The translations under genes and the position numbers were made by a program. The notes below the pieces were generated by a model, which searched no databases, was not told the origin of the DNA, and saw only the letters and a list, made by a program, of their open reading frames with translations. A stretch of DNA of 64,000 nucleotides from Lineus longissimus (taxonomy: Eukaryota; Nemertea; Pilidiophora; Heteronemertea; Lineidae): NCBI RefSeq assembly GCF_910592395.1, contig NC_088309.1, positions 11,904,599 to 11,968,598 of the forward strand, given 5' to 3'. Positions 10,601-19,056 of this stretch are shown piece after piece; positions within the stretch are counted from its first letter, which is position 1, and each line of letters begins with the position of its first letter.

Positions 10601-10974
10601 GTTGAAAAATGTCTTTTTTAAGCCACACTGACCTTTAAGCCACACTGACCTTCACTCACAATTGAATAACTATATTATACAATTATTTGATCCCCCCTTT
10701 TCCGGCTACATTTCAGATAATCAAGAGAGAAAAGGAAAGCCTTCTTGAAGTGAGCGACAATGAAAGCCTTCTTGAAGTGAGCGACAATGAAAGCCTTCTT
10801 GAAGTGAGCGACAATGAAAGCCTTCTTGAAGTGAGCGACAATGAAAGCCTTCTTGAAGTGAGCGACAATGAAAGCCTTCTTGAAGTGAGCGACAATGAAA
10901 GCCTTCTTGAAGTGAGCGACAATGAAAGTCTTCTTGAAGTGAGCAACCACGACATGGATGAAATGAGCGACTAA
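7450..10974 (+). CDS. Spliced gene: OB-fold (RPA-like) nucleic-acid-binding protein
   Basis: I infer five exons, all phase 0: 7449-7680 (ATG at 7450, just after a TTTATTTCAG acceptor), 8480-8608, 8966-9212, 10203-10376 and 10717-10974 (TAA). Each has a pyrimidine-rich AG acceptor, and donors are GTAAGT, GTAATA, GTACAG and GTAAGT. Coding length is about 338 codons if the exon 3 duplication is set aside. Exon 3 reads like the core of a replication-protein-A-type OB fold (WKKCDIIVGSGNKEIHVKFW, then VKIENLR), so single-stranded nucleic-acid binding is a reasonable inference. The acceptor directly before the ATG implies an untranslated 5' exon upstream, not located. Exon 3 carries a 22-bp duplication that breaks the frame. 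I do not recognise a named orthologue. Confidence 0.7.
7681..8479 (+). other. Intron 1 of the OB-fold gene
   Basis: This intron runs from GTAAGT to TTAATTGCAG, about 0.8 kb. No internal gene or repeat was seen. Confidence 0.55.
8480..8608 (+). CDS. OB-fold gene, exon 2
   Basis: The TTAATTGCAG acceptor and GTAATA donor bound 43 codons, open only in the frame that joins exons 1 and 3. A basic KRKMKKIK stretch is followed by RLSIEGVVRK, which resembles the first strand of an OB fold running into exon 3. Confidence 0.65.
8966..9212 (+). CDS. OB-fold gene, exon 3, frame broken by 22-bp duplication
   Basis: Exon 3 starts after TTCGTTCCAG and ends at CAG/GTACAG. The OB core (VKFWNRK, VKIENLR) lies before a perfect tandem 22-bp duplication. 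With both copies the frame meets TGA at about 9161; with one copy it stays open to the donor. An alternative donor GTATCA at about 9150 would avoid the stop and also gives phase 0, so a functional transcript is still possible. Confidence 0.6.
9104..9149 (+). repeat. 22-bp tandem duplication in exon 3
   Basis: The unit ATAGAGAATCTACGAACAGA plus AA occurs twice without mismatch. Its length is not a multiple of three. Perfect identity means it is young, polymorphic, or an assembly error. Confidence 0.9.
9213..10202 (+). other. Intron 3 of the OB-fold gene
   Basis: This intron runs from GTACAG to TTTCAG, about 1 kb. Short open frames on both strands overlap each other (9887-10133) and carry no motif. 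Confidence 0.5.
10203..10376 (+). CDS. OB-fold gene, exon 4
   Basis: TTGTCTTTCAG and GTAAGT bound 58 codons, including STISLEVVARMP, an acidic NPDGEEDAK stretch and FMTVVIEDMLITK. The phase matches its neighbours. The function of this part is not recognised. Confidence 0.65.
10717..10974 (+). CDS. OB-fold gene, terminal exon with nonapeptide repeats
   Basis: After the ACATTTCAG acceptor, IIKREK leads into eight ESLLEVSDN repeats, then HDMDEMSD and TAA at 10972-10974. The acidic tail (net charge strongly negative) probably lacks a stable fold. No AATAAA lies in the 75 bases before the next mobile element. Confidence 0.65.
   Translation: MIKREKESLLEVSDNESLLEVSDNESLLEVSDNESLLEVSDNESLLEVSDNESLLEVSDNESLLEVSDNESLLEVSNHDMDEMSD
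10733..10948 (+). repeat. 27-bp coding minisatellite, 8 copies
   Basis: The unit GAAAGCCTTCTTGAAGTGAG plus CGACAAT repeats eight times almost without change (one silent T in the last). It is in frame and also open in two minus-strand frames, which is a consequence of the repeat and not evidence of antisense genes. Confidence 0.95.
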
Positions 10975-11048
10975 ACAGTTATTTGAAAACATCAATTTTG
11001 AGTATTTGAAAAAATTATGTATTTGAAAAACTGATATTATGTATTTGA

Positions 11049-12087
11049 ATGAAATGGCCAGGGCCATTGTGCTCACCTCATGTGGAGGAAAGATGGATAA
11101 AGAGCATGGTATTGTGTCATGTAGTGTTAGGTTTGATGTAGGTCCAAGCAATAACAATTTCCCCAAAATGGCCAATTTACAGTACATTCGACCTCTGTGA
11201 CCTTGAAAAGTAGGTCAAATCAAAGAAGACCCGGGTGACACATTGAATGGTTGTTAGAATCAGATGTACCTATGATATAAAATTGGTGCCAATCGGGCAA
11301 GTCATTACTAGGAATAATGGCATTTTGAAGAATTTAGGATTTGGCCCTCTCCCTGGAGGCCAAACGGCAAATCAGATCGCACCAAACTTGGGTACCTGAG
11401 ATCACCTGACCAAGGGGTACATGTGTACTTAATTTGTGATCAACAGTCATTGCAGTTAAGAAATGTGCCATAGTTACGGCCCGACGGCGAATTTACACCA
11501 TTTGACCTCTGTGACCTTGACAAGAAGGTCAAATTAAAAACCTGTGTGACATATACTGTACGGTGGTTAGATGTACCCATGATATCAAATTGGTGGCAAT
11601 CGGGCAAGAAGTTAAGGAATAATCACATTTTTAAGGTTTTTGGATTTTGCCCCCTGGTGGTCAAGTGGTGAATCATATTGGACCAAACTTCGGTCCCTAA
11701 GATCACCTGACTAAGGGGTAAATGTGTACCAAATTTGGTATCAATAGTCATTGCAGTTTAGAAACGTGCCATCGTTACATCCTAACGGCCAATTTACACC
11801 ATTTGACCTCTGTGACCTTGAAAAGGAGGTCAAATCAAAAACCCGGAGGATATGTGATGCACCTTTGCCAGAACTACCTACCATATTTTTTTCAAAATTT
11901 CCCGACTACTATTAAGGGAGATATTGCATATTTTCACTTTTAACGTTTGGCCCCCTGGTGGCCAAACCATGAAACGAATCGGACCGAAACTTGGTCTCCA
12001 AGGTGTCATTACATAAGGGTACATGTGTACCAAGTTTCAACTCAATAGCTCTAACAGTTACGAAACGTGCCCTGCTAACGGACGACG

Positions 12088-12137
<50 letters not shown>

Positions 12138-12192
12138 ACGACGGACGCCACGGTATGGGATAAGCTCACCTCTGCTAAGAGGTGAGCTAAAA
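11049..12192 (+). mobile_element. Non-autonomous subunit element, copy 1
   Basis: It starts ATGAAATGGCCAGGGCCATT and ends GAGGTGAGCTAAAAA. It contains three related blocks of about 300 bp, each headed ACCTCTGTGACCTTG (11191, 11505, 11806), then a (GAC)n tract near 12070-12140 and a 3' hairpin GCTCACCTC-TGCTAA-GAGGTGAGC. The 5' GCTCACCTC pairs with the 3' GAGGTGAGC as a 9-bp terminal inverted repeat. No coding frame or clear target duplication was found. The CTAA end and hairpin recall Helitrons, but the 5' TC is missing. It lies 75 bp past the stop codon of the OB-fold gene. Confidence 0.8.
12068..12140 (+). repeat. (GAC)n microsatellite in element copy 1
   Basis: GACGGACGACGGAC leads into uninterrupted GAC triplets. 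The same tract sits at the same place in the other two full copies, so it belongs to the element. Confidence 0.95.
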
Positions 12193-12216
12193 ACTGGGGT
12201 TATGTTCCGGAGACAT

Positions 12217-12976
12217 GTACACTGTTGTAGGAAAGTAAAAGTAAATATATCTCAATATCTCGGAGGGATACATACATTTCCATCTTGTACACATGTCACA
12301 TATTGCTCTAGCATATTGGTTCAACGGTCCCGTGCCAGAAAATTAGTTTTGCGTTTTGCATCTTGAAAATATCACCATTTCAAAATATCAAGAAAAAATG
12401 GATTTTTTTAAATCTTGAAATTCCTGCTTCCAATTCACAACAGTTTTATTAACTGATCAATTCTAAGACTTCCTGTGAAGAAATTAAATGAAAATCTCTT
12501 TTCGTTTTGGAATTATATCAAAATATCATCAGTTTCTGAGATTGGAGATTTTTGAGATTTTTATCGATTCTTTTTGTTTCATATGATCCTTTTCATGATA
12601 ACATTATGATTCATGCCAGTTTTAACGGATTTACTGTTTAACTTACACTATAAACATCAGCAAATATGAAAATTGGTCCACATTTAAAGCACTTTCTTTG
12701 GATGATATTTTGATATATCTCAAAAGTGAAATGAGATTTTCATTCAATTTTTTCACAGGAAGTCTTAGAATCGATGAGTTAATAAAACTGTTGTAAATTG
12801 GAAGCGGGAATTTCGAGATTTAAAAATACTCAAAACTAATTTTCTGGCACGGGACCGTTGAACCAACATGCTAGAGCAATATGTGACATGTATACAAGAT
12901 GGAAATGTATGTATCCCTCCGAAATATTGAGATATATTTGGTGTCCTTAGACTTTTACTTTCCTACAAGAGTGTAC
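12217..12976. mobile_element. Foldback element with about 285-bp inverted arms
   Basis: The left arm starts GTACACTGTTGTAGGAAAGT and the right arm ends ACTTTCCTACAAGAGTGTAC. The arms pair, with mismatches, over about 12217-12505 and 12690-12976. Shared inner blocks include GGCACGGGACCGTTGAACCA and AGGAAGTCTTAGAAT. The spacer is short and AT-rich with no transposase. No target duplication was found. Confidence 0.8.
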
Positions 12977-14832
12977 TTAACATACCATACATACCAAACT
13001 TTAACATAACATACATAACTTCTCAATCTATGTATCGTATCTTGAGATATTGGATATTGACTTATGTAAAATTTGACCTAAATTCAGACCCCTCTAGAAA
13101 GTACTCTGCTCATGGTCCTTCAGATTGGCAAATTCCCCGAAAAAACACGGAAATGTGGATAATTTTGATATACACCGAAAATGAAACGTTGAGATACCTG
13201 ACATATATTTATCATGAAAAACAGGTCTGTAATTAAATTCAAGGTTTTTGGGTTAAAACAAGTTCAATAAATCTCAGCCCCGCTTGAAGCCATTTGAAAT
13301 ATTTTACCATAAGACTCTTTCACTTGAATTTCTTTGTAATGATTTATTGATTTGTTCCAATATTTATGTCTTTCCTGATCACTGTACAATTCAAGAAAAA
13401 CATCAACTTTGATATTTTAGATACTTTTCATTATCTCAAATATCTTCAGGTTGGGCAGAGATTTGGAATAATAACAAACATATTAAAATTATTTAAGAAT
13501 TATGAACAGACTCATTTATCGTGAAAAATGTCAGGCATCTCCAAGTCCCATTTTCATGATCAATACAATTATTGATCTCGATGAATATTTGCCATCATAC
13601 CATGGTGCCCATCTGTAGGTCAACATGTATGAGCACAGTACTTTATATAGGTATGAATAATTTAGGACTTGACTAATTTAGGACTTGACCATCGTCAACT
13701 GTAGTAGGCCAATAATATAGAAAACAAATCAACTTGTATTGTATGCAGTGTAATTCCTCTCTTAGACTGCTCAACTGTAATTTGAAATAAACAAAGTTGA
13801 AACAAGATTTTTCCATTTATTTCTTTGCTTTTTTGTTATGCAACAAACATTGTGTTGGCATTGCGTACAATGTAGATGTACCTTTGTTGGTGCTATCGTT
13901 CCCATAGGTTGTGATGTGTCTCATTGCGGGCAAAATACACGGTGGATTGAGAATGTTTAACATGTCAATTCTTTGGCCAGTCACCAACACGGAGGCAATG
14001 GGTCATATGAATAAAAACTAGCAATAGCTTTCGCTGCAAAATGAGGACAACACAGGCCTACGACCAGAAGTAAAAAGGCCTATTCAAAGGAGACGCACGG
14101 CAAAGTGCCAGGTCACAAGGCTGTTGTGCCGTAACACCGCAAGGATCCATCCTATGGATGTACAGCCTTGGGTAAACAGCTACATTGCCCGAGAAACTGA
14201 TGGTCATGCTTTTGAAGTTGCCAACCTCATATCAAAAATTGTGGATATCCTACAAATAAGAACTAGCAAATGCACAGTCCAATACATTTGTAGAGTGGAA
14301 CTTATCATAAGAGCATTAACTTTGCTTTGTTCATCATTAGGCCGTCCCATTTTTGTCAGTTAAAATTCAGTTACTTAAAATTCAAAGCTTTGATGATAAA
14401 AATCAACACCCAACTTTGCTGCCCTTATGGAAATCTTGTGTTCAAAACAAGCATATTCCTGGTTGGCAAGTACTTTGAATTTCCCTCGCCCTACACTACC
14501 ACCACTGGTCGGTAAATCAGACCATCCAGATGCTATACCTAACAAACATAGTGGGACACACTGTAAAAACATGCTCTTGTCTTGTACTTCTCCCAGATTA
14601 CAAGGACAACCGAAGCTGCTCTTCTTGTTACTGAATATAACTACGTGGGAACCATATGACATTCACAATGTCTTCTTGTTTTATAATGAGTGTGTGTAAA
14701 GTTGGATGTATAGGCCTTAGGTTGGGCCTGTTTCTAAGCAGGCATGGGCAGGTTTTAGTGTACATGTATCTTTGTAAATGTGCATTCAAGTACAGATTGT
14801 TTCATATCTGATGACAATTTAATTTTCATTTC
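12977..14832. other. AT-rich intergenic stretch, no gene seen
   Basis: Only short frames lacking motifs occur, on both strands (13030-13236, 14124-14699). A 16-bp tandem repeat (TAATTTAGGACTTGAC) lies near 13660-13690, and an AATAAA near 13786 has no gene attached. Confidence 0.5.
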
Positions 14833-15051
14833 AGGCCAGATAAAAAAAATAACTTGTTTAGCGTCCCCTCCCGACCTGGAAAAGTGTTGATGGCTGAATT
14901 ATTTTTTTTATAATGTATTTTCTATTAAAAAAGTGCCTACCTGAAATTCTGGAAATCCTGAAAAAAATATTTATTAAATTTGATTTGATTTTCTTTTATT
15001 TTGACATGTCTTTTCACCTAAATTGCATAAAAAATAAACATAAAAACCTCC

Positions 15052-15056
15052 CTCCC
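15052..15056. repeat. Target-site duplication CTCCC, left
   Basis: These five bases precede the TGTAGTTG start of the 5' LTR and recur immediately after the 3' LTR at 23910-23914. Five bases is the usual BEL/Pao length. Confidence 0.9.
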
Positions 15057-15918
15057 TGTAGTTGCGCTTCAATAATTTGAAAGTGCGCCCTGGTGCGAAA
15101 ACTTCCGGATACGGAACCAAAGGTGATTGCGCGCATGCGCTCTGGACATTAGCCATTGTTTGCGTTTTTTGTCCCAGCGTCCCAGCGGGACTCCTTTTAA
15201 ATACACGAATTTGAGACAAACCAAGAGGTATGTTGGCATTGTGCTAGGCCTACGTGAAAGATTAGTATGTACAGATCTCCCGTATCTTGTTCTCAGAATA
15301 TGACTTTTGGTGCAGCTCGAGTATTTGAGAACTTTGTGAAGCGAACCTGTCTTCGACAGGCCAACATTTTTCCCGCCACTGACGCGTGAGAGTTTTCAGT
15401 AAAACCCCTGGTTTATCGCCCTTTTGAGGCGGTTTCATGTATTTTGTCATGGTCTATGCATGCCTGACGTTGCTTACTGAGAACCCCAGTATGTTTTTAG
15501 TGCCTGTTTTTGTCAGAAACGAGTATTTAGCCGAAGCCATGCTCTATTTCTTGAGGTCACGTGACCGCGCACTTCTGGCCGTGTGCTTTGGATAGTTCGC
15601 CACTAGGGTTGTAGATGGCACCACTGAGCCTTAGAGAATTTCTAAGAGAAACTTTGGTTTTTCATGCTAACCTTGCTGTAGTTTTGGAGACTACCCTCTT
15701 ATAGAAAATCTTGTAGCCTTTGATGAACCTTTTGCCTTATTGTATTGTATTTGTTTGGTTACAGATTTCACGACTCCTTTTGTACCGACTCTTTGGAGCG
15801 GATTGATGTGAACTCATGATATCAGCATTTGAGCAAATAAAGACCAGTCTTTATAGTAACCATAAGAGTCCGTCGAGTCCTTGGAACCAGATAGTCCCTC
15901 CTGGGTGCTGCGGCCACA
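15057..15918 (+). repeat. BEL-1 5' LTR
   Basis: It runs TGTAGTTGCG ... GCGGCCACA, 862 bp, with TG/CA ends. A poly(A) signal AATAAA is at 15836-15841, just before the probable R-U5 part. Confidence 0.93.
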
Positions 15919-16435
15919 GTGAAATCTCTGGTGTCCTTCGATACGTTTGGAAGATACAGAGAATGAGATCTCCACGTCGTGCGTTGGAAGATACCAATGA
16001 AATCCCCGGATGGAAGCAGTCACGATCGATGCTGAACGAAGGATCGTCATAGTGTGATGTTGTCCTGGGAGTGTCTGCTTATCATTAAGGCTGATTGTTT
16101 GTGCATGTGCACATAATATTATCGCATACCTGTCGTTTCATTGCGAATAGACTTGACTACCGTAAACTCTTGGTCAGTCTACTCAGTCAATTGTCTTATA
16201 TTGACTGAACATCCCACTTGCGATTGTGAACAGTCTCAACTACCACAACTTGAGTCAGACTACCTGGTATACAGAGCCGTCTAACTGTGAAGTAGTGTGA
16301 ACTGAACAGCGCGATGAACACTAATAACTTGCATGGTGACAACAAGCATTGCTGATTGCGAACTTTGAAGAGACGTTTAATCCTCATTTTCTCAGACCTT
16401 CAAACTGACATTCTTCTTGAACACCTGATGTCCTG
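15919..16435 (+). other. BEL-1 untranslated leader
   Basis: It begins GTGAAATCTC, the same start as after the LTR of the second BEL element at 53125. It presumably includes the primer-binding site, but I cannot name the tRNA. No gene. Confidence 0.6.
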
Positions 16436-18052
16436 ATGAGATGGTTTATGAACTTTGGACTCTCCTTGTGTACCCTTTTTCTAACATTTTCCTTATTTTT
16501 CAGCGTGGTCGGTGAGGCTCATCCCCTCGTGACGAGATCTGGCAGTGGTGACCGTGGCCCTTTGCATGATGCTACCTCTACATGCGGTTTGGTGAACTTT
16601 GGGATTGGTAATCTTAGAGTAGTTAGGGTAGTTACTAGGCCTACATGCACATTGCCATTTGTTGTTGACCCTTCATTCGGCCTTGCGATGAATCGGTTAC
16701 GGGCGTTGTGGTCGGGTACAACCCCCGAGAAGAAATCCTTTCAGGCAAAAGAGAGGGAGCTAAGGAGTGCTGTGTCGCAGTGGAGACGATGTGCAGCTTA
16801 CGTTGATGCTTTGACTGAAAATCATGGTGCGGCAGTTTTGAAAGCAGAGGGAGAGACTCTCACAGGTTATATGCGGCTGGTGGAGCAGGCTCACAAAGAC
16901 TTGGAGTGTTGCATCCAGGATCCAAGGGAGATCAACCAGAAGTTCGAGGAGTTGGAGTGCCACCACCACAATCTGATGTGTAGACTACACGCGATGGTGC
17001 GGGAGCTCGAGGGATCGGCGACAGATAGGAAATCGGTCAAGAGTCGTAGCTCAATCAGCAGTGTATCCTGGAAGTTGGATATTGCAGCTCAGGCAGCCCA
17101 ACTGAAGGCGAGGATCAAGAATGTTGACAAACTTGCAGCAATCAAGGCGGAATTGGAGAAGACCGAGCTGGAAGCAGCACTTGATGTAGCAGAGGCGGAG
17201 ATGATGGCTATCAACTCGGTGGAGAAGCCTGGTGCCAGTGACCACGGTAATGGATCTTTACCTGAAATTGAGACACCCGCGGAGCGAAAGGCTAGAGTTG
17301 AAGAGTATGTTAAAAACCAGGACCCGCAGAGAGGAGTGTTTGTGGATCATTCCAGCAGCCAGGTTGCACCCCCTGTGGCCACTCCCCCTCAGGATAGGAC
17401 TTTGAATGTGGAAGCACCCCCCTTTACCCCGGTGTCACCAAGGGGAAACGACCGAGAAATGGGATTGGAAGCAGTCATTTCCAAGTTTACAGAGCAAATA
17501 AATCTTTCACGTCTACCCACTCCGGAGCCAGCAATATTTTCTGGGAACCCCTTGGAATATCCAGCCTGGAACGCGGTTTTTGAGACCCTAATTGAAAGCA
17601 GAGGCATACCCCCGGCGGAACGGATGCACTACCTTAAAAAATACCTAGGCGGACCAGCAAAGGAGGCGGTTGAGGGATATTTCTTCCTGTCAGAGGTGGA
17701 TTCTTTCAGCGAGGCAAGGAAAATCCTAAAGAAACGTTTTGGTGATCCGTTTGTTATAGGAAATGCTTTAAGGGAGAAATTAAAAGCCTGGAAGGTTGTT
17801 GAATCGAGCGATGGACCAGGATTGCGGAAATTGGCGGACTTTTTACGTCAATGCGCGGCCGCCATGAGAGTGGCCAAATACACACTCGGAATTCTAAATG
17901 ATAAAAGAGAAAGTATGGAGATTTTGAAGAAGCTCCCCAATTGGCTTGCAAGCCGTCGGAATCGTAGTGTTTATAGATGGGTCAAGAGTCGGAGGGAGAG
18001 GGCTACGAGAGAAGGGACCCCTTTGGAAGAGGTGCCAGACTACCCCCTTTGA
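16436..18052 (+). pseudogene. BEL-1 gag, with Pao-type DUF1759 region
   Basis: The 538-codon frame encodes capsid-like protein. A coiled, charged region (residues about 100-260) precedes the conserved Pao gag block at about 350-480 (SRLPTPEPAIFSGNPLEYPAW, then GPAKEAVEGY and KKRFGDPF). The first 30 residues are hydrophobic and resemble a signal peptide, unexpected for gag; a TTATTTTTCAG acceptor-like site at about 16494-16504 suggests they may be intronic. A more usual start is the Met at 16688. The frame ends at TGA (18050-18052) where it should run on to the zinc knuckle; a deletion or frameshift near 17960-18040 is the cause. Confidence 0.85.
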
Positions 18053-19056
18053 ATTTTTTCTGTAAACAGAGTCACGACTTGGATTCTTGTGGGAAGCTTC
18101 AGAAAGAACCAATGAAGAAACGAAAAGACTTCATTTTCAAGAATGGTGTTTGTTATGGATGTTTAAAGAAGGGTGCCCATCGTGCGAAAGATTGTAAAAA
18201 CCGGATCAAGTGCCGTCAGTGTCAGAAGCTTCATCCTACAATCCTACATGGGGACCAGAAGACTGATCCTAAGGAGACACAGAAACCGGAACCCGGACAA
18301 GACCCCCCGACAGAAGAGGCGACGACCCAGAAAAACGTGGTGCATGGCCAGGGGAAGAGTAAATCATCAATGATCTTGCCAGTGTGGTTATCGCATGAGG
18401 ACAAACCAGGTAAGTATATGACCTACTGTATGTTAGACAGCCAATCAGACACTACCTTTATCTTGGAGCAGACTTTGAGTAAACTGGACATGAAAGGAAC
18501 CCCTACTAAACTGAACTTGTCCACCATGTCTAAGGAGAGACAGAAAGTGGAGACTAGCAGGGTGAAAGGACTTCTTGTGAGAGGACTAAACAGTGAGCTC
18601 AAGATCAAACTCCCTGCTACTTACACACGCGAGATCATGCCGTCGAATCGCGACCATATTCCAACACCAAGCATTGCACGTGAATGGCCACATCTATGTG
18701 ACATAGCAGAAAAGTTTCATCCCCAGCAATCTTGTGAAGTTGGTTTGTTGATAGGCTACAACTGTGCCAGAGCTTTGACACCGAGAGAGGTTGTTTGCGG
18801 AGCTGGTGATGAACCCTTTGCCCAAAAGACGGACCTAGGATGGGGAATCGTGGGCAATGTAGGACCAAGCAAGAATCCGGAGGATGTTTTCAGAACTAGC
18901 CATTGTCTCAAGACCTTCGATACTCAGTCGGATAAGTTGGTTTTGGCTGTCCAGACAATGAAGATTGATGAGGACCCTACCCCGAAACAGTTGTTCGAAG
19001 TGTTGACAAGGGACATAAAGTACGGAGATGTCACAGGAGGACAGGAAGTTTCTTAA
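17977..19056 (+). pseudogene. BEL-1 zinc knuckle and aspartic protease segment
   Basis: In the next frame, CYGCLKKGAHRAKDC is a CX2CX4HX4C nucleocapsid knuckle, followed by CRQCQKLHPTILH. About 80 residues later LDSQSDTTFI is the retropepsin-type active site (D-S-Q-S in place of D-S/T-G, as usual in Pao). LIGYNCARAL and QKTDLGWGIVG are the conserved Pao segment before RT. The frame ends at TAA (19054-19056) because of a one-base shift at about 19045; homology to the second BEL element continues in frame 2. Confidence 0.88.

Noticed and set aside
10675-11187. 170-codon minus-strand frame with VAHFKKAFI repeats
   Set aside because: It is antisense to the 27-bp coding minisatellite. The plus-strand frame has splice sites and joins upstream exons in phase.
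11912-12185. Poly-Arg and related frames on both strands across (GAC)n; the same at 26626-26899
   Set aside because: They are products of the triplet tract inside a mobile element and recur identically in each copy.
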